From the NCBI GenBank assembly GCA_963813525.1, contig CAWEZI010000005.1:248001-312000 (forward strand): a stretch of DNA of 64,000 bases, given 5' to 3'. Below the pieces are notes generated by a model. It was given only the letters and a program-made list of their open reading frames with translations, was not told the DNA's origin and did not search any database. Shown piece by piece: positions 45,122-53,027 of the stretch; within the stretch, counting starts at the first letter, position 1; each line of letters begins with the position of its first letter. The stretch comes from Bog-756 sp963813525 (GTDB lineage Bacteria > Actinomycetota > Acidimicrobiia > Acidimicrobiales > RAAP-2). The position numbers and the translations under genes were made by a program.

Positions 45122-45385
45122 GTGCCGACGGAGACGTCGCTGGGCCCAAAGAAGCACATCCTCCCGGGCACTTCGGCCGGGCCTGGAGCGCAGTCCACGC
45201 ACACAGACTGGCTTCTCGCTGACGCCATAGCGCATCTTCTATTTGCCTATGAGGCAATCGACGTCTTTTCGCAGGACAGCACCAAGTCCTGGAATTCGCC
45301 GACGTTTGTAAGCACGTGTCGATTGCTCTGCGCCACGCTGGCTGCGATCGACGAATTCTCTGAATCCATGTGGGCCGATTACTGA
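45122..45385 (+). CDS. Small hypothetical protein, 87 residues
   Basis: GTG at 45122 follows AAAAAAGGAGAAGACTA, a good ribosome-binding site. A Ser/Gly/Pro-rich start precedes a helical part (TDWLLADAIAHLLFAYEAID, then VSTCRLLCATLAAIDEFSES). No family is recognised. It is 72 bp after the thioredoxin-like gene and could be co-transcribed. Confidence 0.5.
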   Translation: MPTETSLGPKKHILPGTSAGPGAQSTHTDWLLADAIAHLLFAYEAIDVFSQDSTKSWNSPTFVSTCRLLCATLAAIDEFSESMWADY

Positions 45386-45447
45386 GCTCCGCAACCCTGT
45401 CGCCGAAATGCTACGGCGGTGGTCATCCAACAACGCAAGGAAGACAA

Positions 45448-45621
45448 ATGTCGCCTATGACCGAATTTGTGAAGAGAGGCGCCGTTGGCGTGCTCCAGTT
45501 GGTTGACCCCATTCCGGTCGCTGCCTTGGTGGGCCTGGTGCAGCGCAGTGTCGGGCAAGACACTGGATCCCTTCGAGGTCAGGCGACCCCTGGCCCTAAT
45601 GGAACGAAGGAAGGCACATGA
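45448..45621 (+). CDS. Very small hypothetical protein, 57 residues
   Basis: ATG at 45448 with AAGGAAG at 45439-45445. The peptide (MTEFVKRGAVGVLQLVDPIP, VAALVGLVQRSVGQ, then a Gly/Pro-rich end) has one weakly amphipathic helix. Its stop at 45621 is nine bases before the glyoxalase-like remnant. Coding status is uncertain. Confidence 0.35.
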   Translation: MSPMTEFVKRGAVGVLQLVDPIPVAALVGLVQRSVGQDTGSLRGQATPGPNGTKEGT

Positions 45622-45630
45622 TGGAGCCAT

Positions 45631-45706
45631 GCGTCGCCGACATCCAGGCGTGTTATGAGCAGTGGAGCTCAGAGCGGGGCTAGGGGCGATGGGCGCCGGC
45701 CAGTGG
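45631..45706 (+). pseudogene. Internally deleted copy of the glyoxalase-fold gene at 49385
   Basis: Bases 45631-45671 are identical to 49683-49723 over 41 bases. The following bases, with GGGCTAGGGGCGATGGGCGC at 45677, resemble the region just past the end of the intact gene (from 49871), so about 150 bp between are missing. The remnant begins abruptly and has no start codon of the original gene. Confidence 0.8.
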
Positions 45707-45801
45707 CATTTACGAAGCTCAGCGGAAGGCAGCCGGGCCACCGTTCTTGGAGTACCGATCGGCGAAGACGTCGTCAGGAACGTGGGGTTGGAGGAGCGCA
45801 C

Positions 45802-46206
45802 ATGATCTGGGAATGTTGGCCTTGGGATATTCTCGGTGTGGGTAGCTTTTACTATTCTGAGGACGATTTTGCCGCCCCGATGCGAATTGTTACGGATGAT
45901 CTGATCCATAACCATGGCGAGTTGTGGTGGATCGAGCGGGCGTACGAGCACATCGCAACTGTTTCATCATGTCTGAAGTGTGGCGCTGAACTCGACCGTC
46001 TTGTGCGCGCCTTTGCTGCGTCGGACGCGTCCGAGGGTGGTGTACTCGGATACGTCATAGAAACTCGTTGCGGGGGCTGGCGACGTCATCGACTCGTCGC
46101 AATGGTCTCGATTGATTCTGGCGATCTAATTCTTGGGCGTTTTCTGACTCGTGGTTCCGCTCCGCTCTCAATCCAGGACGCGCCGGAGAAGGGAAGGGAC
46201 GGGTGA
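45802..46206 (+). CDS. Hypothetical protein, 134 residues
   Basis: ATG at 45802 has GGAGGAGCGCAC before it. The sequence opens with aromatic residues (IWECWPWDILGVGSFYYSED) and contains a Cys pair SSCLKCGAELDRL near residue 55, then TRCGGWRRHRLVAMVSIDSG. No family is recognised. Its stop overlaps the STAS gene start as GTGA, so the two form a unit, which may mean it works with that regulator. Confidence 0.6.
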   Translation: MIWECWPWDILGVGSFYYSEDDFAAPMRIVTDDLIHNHGELWWIERAYEHIATVSSCLKCGAELDRLVRAFAASDASEGGVLGYVIETRCGGWRRHRLVAMVSIDSGDLILGRFLTRGSAPLSIQDAPEKGRDG

Positions 46207-46553
46207 CGGCTCATGCTGCAGGTCTCAATAGTGGACGAACAATGACCATGGGGCCCGGTCGGGGACCCATGGAGAACGCCATTGGTCGGCTTGAGGTGCG
46301 GTTGTTCAGTGGGCCAGATGGATGTGTTGCACGATTCTTTGGCGATCTGGTTGGCCAGACGAGGATGGTCGTGCGGGAAATTGAAGAGATTCTTCGTCAT
46401 GACGCGAGGGTGGTAGTCGACTTTTCTGGCGTCACATCGTTCGACAACCTTGGCCTGGAGGCTGCCTTAGGACTCCTGGATACGGTGCGATCATTTGGAG
46501 GAAAGGTGACGATTGGCGGTGAAACGTGCAAAGGTCCGGAGGAGGTCCGTTGA
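46203..46553 (+). CDS. STAS-domain protein (anti-sigma antagonist-like) without the phospho-serine
   Basis: A 116-residue protein; GTG at 46203 overlaps the upstream stop (GTGA). RHDARVVVDFSGVTSFDNLG, then EAALGLLDTVRSFGGKVTIG fit the STAS fold of SpoIIAA-like proteins. At the usual D-S-[ST]-G phosphorylation site the text is FDNLGLEA, with Asn in place of Ser, so classical switching by a kinase is unlikely. The first 25 residues are unlike the family, and the true start may be the ATG at 46242 or 46269. Confidence 0.72.
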   Translation: MTAHAAGLNSGRTMTMGPGRGPMENAIGRLEVRLFSGPDGCVARFFGDLVGQTRMVVREIEEILRHDARVVVDFSGVTSFDNLGLEAALGLLDTVRSFGGKVTIGGETCKGPEEVR

Positions 46554-46810
46554 GAGCGGGAGCGGCGCTCCCGAGGATTCATCGTGCATGATGCAGATGG
46601 TGGTGCCACTTGCTCCGGCGACTGGACGATTCGGTCGAGATTCGGCTATGGAGGATGAGCGGGAAGTGCCGGATCGTCACCGTGACCGCAACCACGGAAG
46701 AGCTGGCCATCGCCCTCAGTGCGGCAACAACCATCGGCGTGAGTCTCACTATCAGGAAGGACCGCAGTGAAAGCGACCGAGATCCTCCATGACCGGCGCC
46801 AGAGCCTCTC

Positions 46811-47283
46811 GTGAACAATATCACCCGCGGCCTACTCGATGACGGCACCATTCAGAGGTATATCGACTCATATTCGGTGACGGGCTGACGTCGAATCCGT
46901 CGATCTTCGACAAAGCCATAGGGTCGGGTGACTACGATGACGCCATCCGGGCGAAGTGGGACCGCGGGCTCTCTAACGAGGCCCTGTTTCTCGACTTGGC
47001 CGTCGAGGACCTGCGTCGCGCTGCCGATCTGTTCCTGCCAATCCACGAGCGAACCGACCGGGTGGACGGCTGGGTATCACTGGAGGTGTCCCCCCTCATG
47101 GCCTACGACACCACCCGCAGCGTGGAACCGGCCAAGTCTCTCCATGCTCGAGCCAGCCGACCCAACCTGGTAGACACCGGCAAGGTGGCCACCAAGCTGC
47201 AAACTGACGCCGCCGCCGCGTTCGTGACCTCGTGGAACGAGCTCCTGCAGCGGATCAAGGCACAAAGAGCGGCAGTGGCCTGA
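46811..47283 (+). pseudogene. Transaldolase remnant: one-base frameshift plus internal deletion
   Basis: From GTG 46811 the first frame gives NITRGLLDDGTIQRYIDSYS and VTG, then a TGA at 46886. One base back, a second frame continues the family text without a gap: LTSNPSIFDKAIGSGDYDDA, LAVEDLRRAADLF, WVSLEVSPLMAYDTTRS. After RASRPNLV it jumps to the C-terminal part DTGKVATKLQTDAAAAFVTS and stops at 47283. Full transaldolase has about 370 residues; the catalytic lysine region is lost. The gene is dead unless the shift is an error. Confidence 0.85.
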
Positions 47284-47384
47284 CAGAAGAGGAGAGCGAC
47301 GTGCCGTGTTGCCGTTGCGGCAACGCCCGGCCTTCAAGGCTCTGGTCCTCGGCCCACCTCTTGAATGCCTCGCGACCTTTGGTC

Positions 47385-47507
47385 CTACGTCCCCCGGAAA
47401 TGAAAGTCCTCGATGAGGAGGTCGTCGGTGGCGTCGTAGTTCTGGGGAGACTGCCACATCTGCTCCCAGAGGTTGTGAACCGCGTCGAGGCCTGAGCACT
47501 TCTCCAT
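47385..47507 (-). pseudogene. Possible SnoaL-like remnant, 40 residues
   Basis: A short frame from an ATG at 47507 reads MEKCSGLDAVHNLWEQMW, then NYDATDDLLIEDFHFRGT before its stop. The pattern W...NYDA...LL..DF.FRG resembles the start of SnoaL/NTF2-like proteins (about 130 residues). It could be a truncated relic or chance. Confidence 0.3.
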
Positions 47508-47985
47508 GATCGCTCCTTGGTTGTAGCCGGTTAGCTGTGGGAGCATTGACAACCATTACCTGAGTGTGAGCCGGAGTCCATTCGCCTGCATCAGTGGAAT
47601 GCCGTAGTCCTACGAATGCTGTCAAGGGGACTTGTTCCGCAACTCAAGGCGATGTCGGTCCACTCACCATCGCCCCGCCCATTGGGCTGTTCTTCAGACT
47701 TCCCTGGCGGCCGGGTATCGGCCTAGGTACCCGGCCTTTCAGCTGGTCCGCCGTACTTGTTCCGATGAGCGGCTCGGGACCATTGCGAGAAACTGACGAC
47801 TATCAGAAACTAAGGATTCATTGAGGCAAGGGTCCACCCACAATTGTCTTGAACGACTCAAGCAAAGGCCACGGTCATGACCACCGGATACGCTTCAGCT
47901 CCGAGCTCGAAAGACCTCCCACTGAGGTCACCTGCGAGGCCTCCACGAGAAGTCGTCCGTATCCCGCCGGGCTCTTTGGCATGAC
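47508..47985. other. 478-bp stretch with no gene recognised
   Basis: Contains only short open frames and one terminator-like hairpin at 47709-47739. An open frame starting at 47849 runs through the epoxide hydrolase scrap into the SDR gene, but its first 45 codons match nothing. Confidence 0.5.
47709..47739 (+). terminator. Terminator-like hairpin
   Basis: Arms GGCCGGGTA (47709-47717) and TACCCGGCC (47728-47736) are perfect complements around a ten-base loop and are followed by TTT. The T-run is short, so termination may be weak. It lies downstream of the transaldolase remnant. Confidence 0.5.
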
Positions 47986-48060
47986 CCTCGATGATGCGTT
48001 CAATGTGGTCATTCCGTCCATGCTGGGGCACGGCTTCTCGGGCAAGCCGGCCGCCACGGT
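47986..48060 (+). pseudogene. Fragment of a third epoxide hydrolase
   Basis: LDDAFNVVIPSMLGHGFSGK, then PAAT corresponds to VEDAFDVVIPSIPGYGFSGK of the gene at 42869 (residues about 137-157). Only these 25 codons are recognisable; the sequence on both sides is unrelated. It is a clear scrap of the same family. Confidence 0.78.
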
Positions 48061-48112
48061 ACCTCGCGAAAGACACTTCGAAAGGAGTCGAGTCAGGAGA
48101 GGAGGCAGAGCG

Positions 48113-48847
48113 ATGAACCAGCGAAGCCAGAAGGCGATCCTTGGACAGACTCTGGTAGTCATCGGTGGCAGTGCCGGCATCGGTCTCGAGACGGCACGAC
48201 GGGCCCGGTCGGAGGGTGCGAACGTAATTCTCACTGCGCGGAACCCTGAACGGCTGACCGAGGCCGCGAGCGCGATCGGCGTCCAGCGAACCGCCGCCTT
48301 CGACGCCAACGACACCTTGGCGTTGGCGTCCTTCTTCGAAGAGCTTCAGAGGCCGATCGACCATGTGATGGTCACGGCGGGTGGTCCCACATACGGCCCC
48401 TTGCTCGGGATGAGTGCCGAAAAGGTGACAGCGGCACTCAGCGACCACATCATTCTGGCGCTCGAGGTGGCCCGCCACGCAGTCGGAAGGATGCGAGCTG
48501 GCGGAACGCTTCTCTTTATCGGAGGTACAGGTGGCCGTCGTATCAGCCGCAGTCTTGGCATCGTGTCGGCCGCAACAGCCGCCCTTCCCCCGTTCACAGC
48601 GGCCCTCGCACTTGAGGTGGCCCCGGTACGGGTCAATCTCATCGCCCCGGGCTTCGTTGATACGCCGCTCTCGGCCTCCCTGCTCGGGGATCGGTTGGAG
48701 GCACGACGCACCGAACTTCGCGAGACGCTGCCGATTGGACGCGTCGTCGGTCCCGCCGACGTCGCCGCATTGGCAGTGCACATCATGAGCAATACGGCAA
48801 TAACCGGGTCCACCTACGACATCGATGGCGGACAACAGTTCACCTAA
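48113..48847 (+). CDS. SDR-family oxidoreductase without the canonical Tyr
   Basis: A 244-residue protein; ATG 48113 follows AGGAGAGGAGGCAGAGCG. Cofactor motif IGGSAGIGLE near residues 17-26 and RNPERL are SDR-like. In the catalytic region the text is GGRRISRSLGIVSAATAALP, where Y-x-x-x-K is expected, so the catalytic Tyr and Lys are absent; this is shared by a known subgroup whose members often end VNLIAPGFVDTPLSASLLGD. The open frame extends upstream to 47849 through the epoxide hydrolase scrap, but the RBS supports 48113. Activity is uncertain. Confidence 0.85.
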   Translation: MNQRSQKAILGQTLVVIGGSAGIGLETARRARSEGANVILTARNPERLTEAASAIGVQRTAAFDANDTLALASFFEELQRPIDHVMVTAGGPTYGPLLGMSAEKVTAALSDHIILALEVARHAVGRMRAGGTLLFIGGTGGRRISRSLGIVSAATAALPPFTAALALEVAPVRVNLIAPGFVDTPLSASLLGDRLEARRTELRETLPIGRVVGPADVAALAVHIMSNTAITGSTYDIDGGQQFT

Positions 48848-48861
48848 TGGAAGGGGATCAC

Positions 48862-49335
48862 ATGACAGAGCCGTACGAGAAGGATGAATCTGCGGTCGCC
48901 GGGTTGACACCGCGCCAGTACGCCGTCACCCAGGAGGGTGCCACAGAGCCAGCCTTCGACAATGAATTCTGGGACACAAAGGAGGCCGGGATCTACGTCG
49001 ATGTCGTCTCCGGGGAGCCTCTCTTTGCTTCCCTCCGGAAGTTCGACAGTGGTTCTGGATGGCCGAGCTTCACCATCCCACTTGAACGTGACAATGTGAT
49101 CGAGAAGCGCGATACCAGCCACCCCATGTTCGGCACCGAGGTTCGTTCGGCCCATGGTGATAGCCACCTCGGTCATGTGTTCGACGATGGGCCTCCCGAG
49201 GCCGGCGGCTTGCGCTACTGCATCAATTCGGCCGCCTTGCGCTTCATTCCCTACGACGAGCTCGAAGCCGAGGGTTACGGGCAGTACAAGCGGGTCTTCG
49301 AAGGAGCTAACAAGAAAGAGGCGACAGAGCGATGA
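48862..49335 (+). CDS. msrB: Peptide methionine (R)-S-oxide reductase, zinc-free type
   Basis: A 157-residue protein repairing oxidised methionine. The ATG at 48862 has GAAGGGGA at 48850; the ATG at 48847 is less likely. MsrB text: EFWDTKEAGIYVDVVSGEPL, FASLRKFDSGSGWPSF, RSAHGDSHLGHVF and the catalytic C120 in RYCINSAALRF. The CxxC pairs that bind structural zinc in many MsrB proteins are absent (YVDVVSGEPL instead of CxxC). A partial second copy of its 3' end lies at 50649, next to msrA. Confidence 0.93.
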   Translation: MTEPYEKDESAVAGLTPRQYAVTQEGATEPAFDNEFWDTKEAGIYVDVVSGEPLFASLRKFDSGSGWPSFTIPLERDNVIEKRDTSHPMFGTEVRSAHGDSHLGHVFDDGPPEAGGLRYCINSAALRFIPYDELEAEGYGQYKRVFEGANKKEATER

Positions 49336-49384
49336 AGATGCGGACTGAGATCGAGGTCTTCCCGAACCTAACCAGGGGGGAGCC

Positions 49385-49879
49385 ATGAGCGCCACCGAGG
49401 CACACGAAGGTGGGCCATTCATCGACTATGAAAACATTCCCGCGCCGACGGAGGGCATCCTCGTCACCCATTTCATTACCGTGCGAAGCATTGCTCGGTC
49501 CCGCGCGTTCTACTCCGAGGTCCTCGGCGGCCAGGTCGTGCTGGAGGAGAACCCGTGCATCGTCAGGCTCGCCAACTCATGGGTGCTGATGAGCCCGGGG
49601 GGTCCCCCCACCCCCGACAAGCCTGACATCTCAGTCGTGAACTACGAGCCCAGGAACACGGTCTCGACCTTCATGAACCTACGCGTCGCCGACATCCAGG
49701 CGTGTTATGAGCAGTGGAGCTCAAAGGGGGCCGAGTTCGTCACGCCGCCCATCGATCGGCGTGCTGAAATCCGCTGCTACTTGCGAGATCCCGACGGCTA
49801 CATGATCGAAGTTGGCCAGGCCACCGGAGTCCTCCATGGGGAGCTCGCCAAGAAGCGACCTGAAGACTTGCTCGGCTAA
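49385..49879 (+). CDS. VOC/glyoxalase-fold protein
   Basis: A 164-residue protein from the ATG at 49385 with AGGGGGGAG before it. HFITVRSIARSRAFYSEVLG and GGQVVLEENPCIVRLANSW form the first beta-alpha-beta-beta-beta unit; MNLRVADIQACYEQWSSKG and IRCYLRDPDGYMIEVGQATG form the second. Candidate metal ligands are H at residue 29 and E in DGYMIEVG. The substrate is unknown. A deleted copy lies at 45631. Confidence 0.88.
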   Translation: MSATEAHEGGPFIDYENIPAPTEGILVTHFITVRSIARSRAFYSEVLGGQVVLEENPCIVRLANSWVLMSPGGPPTPDKPDISVVNYEPRNTVSTFMNLRVADIQACYEQWSSKGAEFVTPPIDRRAEIRCYLRDPDGYMIEVGQATGVLHGELAKKRPEDLLG

Positions 49880-49980
49880 GGGTGATGGGCGCCGACCAAC
49901 GCAATGACCGGGCACCGGTGCGATGCGACGGTCGAAGCACCGCTCGCTTCCTTGCCTGGGACACACGCCAGGAGGCAGCC

Positions 49981-50649
49981 ATGAGCAGGACTACCGAAGT
50001 TCGCACAGGAGGCGCGCCGGGCGACGTCTTCACCAACCGACCGCCCGATGAGGGAGGCCTGTGCTTGAGGTTTGTTCGCGAAAGTCCCAGAAGAGTAGAT
50101 CCAGATCTTGCCGGCGAGGTGGCCGCGCACTTCCAGGCGGCTCGTACTGACCACACCAATACAACGGTCCGTGCCGCGTACGACCAACTCGAACGACAGT
50201 CAGATGCGATCTTCACCCAATTGACAGATCTTGATTGTCCACTCCATAGCGGTCTCCGAGTCGGGTTCACCCGCTATGAAAGCCCATACGATTCCGACGA
50301 TGAGCTGGTCGGCGCAGTGCGCACTCATGGGGTGCTGGAGATCACCACGAGCGCCAGGGAGCGGGACCGCCGTCACCCGCTGCTGGGCTGCGACCTCGGC
50401 GGCACGTACGACAGATTTCGGGCCGTCCACGACATCGTTGGACATGTGGGCCCGTGCCTCGGCTTCGATCGAGACGGGGAATTCGCGGCGTGGCTGACCC
50501 AGGAGCAACTCTACGACGGACTCGCCCGGTGGGCTCTGGCCACCGAACTCCACGCGGAGCACAGCGTCCGGTGGACGACCGGAATGCTCTCCGACCACAA
50601 GGCAACCCTTATCGACCGTGACCTGCTCAACAGGATTCGGAATGCTTGA
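49981..50649 (+). CDS. Hypothetical protein resembling an actinophage-type family
   Basis: A 222-residue protein; ATG 49981 follows AGGAGGCAGCC. Landmarks: AAYDQLERQSDAIFTQLTDL, GFTRYESPYDSDDELVGAVR, then FRAVHDIVGHVGPCLGFDRD and GEFAAWLTQEQLYDGLARWA with ATELHAEHSV. The F-R-A-V-H-D-x-x-G-H and G-E-x-x-A-W patterns are shared with proteins I associate with actinobacteriophages and mobile elements; the His/Asp/Glu could form a metal site. Function is unknown. It interrupts the msrB-msrA neighbourhood. Confidence 0.65.
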   Translation: MSRTTEVRTGGAPGDVFTNRPPDEGGLCLRFVRESPRRVDPDLAGEVAAHFQAARTDHTNTTVRAAYDQLERQSDAIFTQLTDLDCPLHSGLRVGFTRYESPYDSDDELVGAVRTHGVLEITTSARERDRRHPLLGCDLGGTYDRFRAVHDIVGHVGPCLGFDRDGEFAAWLTQEQLYDGLARWALATELHAEHSVRWTTGMLSDHKATLIDRDLLNRIRNA

Positions 50650-50742
50650 ACCACCGCTATTGCCTCAACTTCGCTGCCTTGCGCTTCGTCCCGCATGAGG
50701 ATTTCGGGGCCAAAGGCCGGACAGTACAAGAGGCTCTTCTGA
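50649..50742 (+). pseudogene. 3' remnant of a second msrB, frameshifted
   Basis: NHRYCLNFAALRFVPHEDFG corresponds to LRYCINSAALRFIPYDELEA of the intact msrB; the end in another frame, GQYKRLF then TGA at 50740-50742, matches GQYKRVF. Only about 30 codons remain, with one shift. It directly precedes msrA, suggesting the original order msrB-msrA was disrupted. Confidence 0.8.
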
Positions 50743-50771
50743 GGAGCCGCCCACGAACAGGAGGAGAACAA

Positions 50772-51290
50772 ATGAGCCAAGAAACCGAGAAGGCGGTCCT
50801 CGCCGGCGGGTGCTTCTGGGGCATGCAGGACCTGATCCGAAAGCGACCGGGCGTCATCTCGACCCGGGTGGGTTACACCGGTGGTTACGTCGATCACGCC
50901 ACCTATCGCAACCACGGGACCCATGCCGAGGCGATCGAGATCACCTTCGATCCCAACGAAACGTCCTATCGCGATCTCCTCGAGTTCTTCTTCCAGATTC
51001 ACGATCCCACGACACTCAATCGCCAGGGCAACGACGTCGGCGCCAGTTACCGCTCAGCGATCTTCTACCTCGACGACGAACAGCGCCGAGTCGCGGAGGA
51101 CACCGTTGCCGATGTGGAGGCGTCGGGGCTATGGCCCGGCAAGGTCGTCACCGAGGTGACCCCCGCGGGGACCTTTTGGGAGGCCGAGCCAGAACACCAG
51201 GACTACCTCGAGCACTACCCGAACGGCTACACCTGCCACTTTCCCCGCCCGGGGTGGACCCTGCCGCACCGCAAGGACGCCGTGGTCTGA
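50772..51290 (+). CDS. msrA: Peptide methionine (S)-S-oxide reductase
   Basis: A 172-residue protein; ATG 50772 has AGGAGGAG upstream. The catalytic motif GCFWG has C14; VISTRVGYTGGYVDHATYRN, HAEAIEITFDPNETSYRDLL and DPTTLNRQGNDVGASYRSAI are MsrA landmarks. The C-terminal Cys-based resolving tail is reduced to YTCHFPRPGW. It reduces methionine-S-sulfoxide using thioredoxin. It follows the msrB remnant by 29 bp. Confidence 0.95.
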   Translation: MSQETEKAVLAGGCFWGMQDLIRKRPGVISTRVGYTGGYVDHATYRNHGTHAEAIEITFDPNETSYRDLLEFFFQIHDPTTLNRQGNDVGASYRSAIFYLDDEQRRVAEDTVADVEASGLWPGKVVTEVTPAGTFWEAEPEHQDYLEHYPNGYTCHFPRPGWTLPHRKDAVV

Positions 51291-51520
51291 GGCCATCGCC
51301 GGTGGTGGTTGCGAGATCCGGTGCAACGAAAGAGCCTGCTGATCACCGAATCATCAGGGCGTGGCCTGTATGACGTCGCTGATTGGAGCCAGCCATCGAC
51401 AGGAGGGAATCGGGGATCGGTTGTGAGGCTCAATCAGAAGCCCCCGTTCAGCTGCAGTTTGAAGTCGACCCAACTGTGCGAAGTGCCGGAGTATTTGCAA
51501 TGACAGGAGGAGCACCATCA

Positions 51521-52246
51521 ATGTCAACGTTGCACGTCGACTCGACCCAGCCCCCAATTCGAACTATCACTTTCGATAATCCGCCCAGCAATCTCGTCAA
51601 TCCAGAGATGATCCTCGAGTTGCAGGAGGCCGTAGCAGACCTGGAGGAGGACGCGGATATACGGGTCGTGATTTTCGAGAGCGCTCATATGGGCGTCTTT
51701 CTCGGCCCGTATGACCTGTCCCGAGCAGGCGATACTCCGAACGACCCGGGGCCCACCGGGTTGCCGACCTGGCTCGATTTGACGACACGCCTCTCCCGTC
51801 TGCCGGTCGTGTCTATTGCAAAGATACGGGGAGCCACTCGCGGTGTCGGCAGCGAATTTGCACTGGCCTGTGATCTACGCTTCGCCAGCCTCGAGCGGGC
51901 ACTCATCGACCAGCCTGAGGTGAGTAAGCGGGTCGTGCCTGGCGGCGGCGCCATCGCCCGGCTGCCGGGTCTGTGCGGCAGGGCCCGAACCCTCGAGATC
52001 ATCCTTGGCTCGACGCCTCTGCACGGCGCCCTTGCTGACCACTATGGCGTCGTAAACCGTGCCCTACCTGATCAAGAGATTGACGGGTTCATAGCTGAAC
52101 TGGCGACGAGAATCGCTGGCTTCGACAGCCAGGCGATCAGCGTGTCAAAAGCCTTGATCGATGCCGAGACTCTCCCTAACAACGAGCAGCTAGTGGTCCC
52201 GTATCAGGCCTTCTTCGGGTCGGTCGCCCGGCTTGCCTCCTCATGA
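51521..52246 (+). CDS. Enoyl-CoA hydratase/isomerase family protein
   Basis: A 241-residue crotonase-fold protein. The ATG at 51521 follows AGGAGG with a ten-base gap; an ATG at 51500 is the alternative. ITFDNPPSNLVNPEMILELQ, DIRVVIFESAHMGVFLGPYD, then KIRGATRGVGSEFALACDLR and the acidic P-E-V in DQPEVSKRVVPGGGAIARLP are family text. The oxyanion loop is retained. The reaction (hydratase, isomerase or other) cannot be set. It is 230 bp after msrA. Confidence 0.88.
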   Translation: MSTLHVDSTQPPIRTITFDNPPSNLVNPEMILELQEAVADLEEDADIRVVIFESAHMGVFLGPYDLSRAGDTPNDPGPTGLPTWLDLTTRLSRLPVVSIAKIRGATRGVGSEFALACDLRFASLERALIDQPEVSKRVVPGGGAIARLPGLCGRARTLEIILGSTPLHGALADHYGVVNRALPDQEIDGFIAELATRIAGFDSQAISVSKALIDAETLPNNEQLVVPYQAFFGSVARLASS

Positions 52247-52252
52247 CGATGA

Positions 52253-52593
52253 GTGATGCGGACAGCTCGATCCCGATCATTGATGCCGCCGACGATGATC
52301 TTCTACGGCGAGTACGAGATCCTCGTCGACGATTCCAACCAGTTCGCCGAGCGTGCCCGCGCTGCCGGGGTCGACCTAGAACTGCGCTCGCTGCCCGAGG
52401 GGCAGCGAGCAACTTCTTCCTGGGGGCTGGCAGGGCTCCCGAGATCGACGCGGCGGTCGTGGAGATGGGCGCGTGGCTGCGCTCCAAGATCGGCCTCGCG
52501 GTAGCTTCGGCCTCAACAGCAATGGCTCCACCGGCAACAGCGGACAGCAATTCCGCTGCTCAAAAGGCTCGTGCACTCCGGCCTTCTGCATAG
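52253..52593 (+). pseudogene. C-terminal scrap of an alpha/beta hydrolase, frameshifted
   Basis: MPPTMIFYGEYEILVDDSNQ, then FAERARAAGVDLELRSLPEG matches the end of acetyl-esterase-like (alpha/beta-3) hydrolases. After SLPEGQ the family text continues in another frame: NFFLGAGRAPEIDAAVVEMG and AWLRSKIGL. The N-terminal two thirds, with the nucleophile, are absent. This is a remnant with at least one shift. Confidence 0.75.
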
Positions 52594-52900
52594 GGCCGCA
52601 CAAGTAGATTCCGAGAAAAAGCCCCGAGAAACGACGAGCTTCACCTTCGTCAGGCCCGATACGGCGTGCTGGGCGTATGCGTCGGATCGGGCCAGGGGTT
52701 GCGCTTGTACTGGAGAACGGGGAGTCTTCGTGACCATAACTGATCGACCCACCGACCGGGCGACCTCTCGCGACTTGTGAGGACGCGACCGCCGAGTGCC
52801 AGCCGTAGTCCCACACGCGCCAATGGTGCATGCCCCGTTGTCAAGGGCGCTCTTCAGTGAGTGAGATGGTCTGCGAATCCCGAGCTGCGCTACCCCGATT

Positions 52901-52927
52901 CTGTCCTACGAAATGTCCTACAACTCG
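52901..52927 (+). repeat. 27-bp relative of the 62-bp direct repeats
   Basis: CTGTCCTACGAA is followed by ATGTCCTACAACTCG, the same tandem plan as CTGGCCTACAA repeated within 18854-18915 and 55323-55384. Four of 27 positions differ from the right-hand copy. It lies 101 bp before the tRNA-Ile 3' half. Confidence 0.55.
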
Positions 52928-53027
52928 CGCCTGTAGCCGTCGTCTGGGATCTTGCGGAATTGTCATCGTTGCAGCTCAGAACGTTGCAAGCCGTCCCGCC
53001 TCTTCCAGTTCGTTCACTTGACACGAA

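Noticed and set aside
46610..46792. 60-codon frame after the STAS gene
   Set aside because: No RBS, TTG start, and no recognisable family; the text is plausible but not enough to call.
47849..48112. Upstream extension of the SDR gene
   Set aside because: It passes through an epoxide hydrolase scrap; the strong RBS before 48113 marks the real start.
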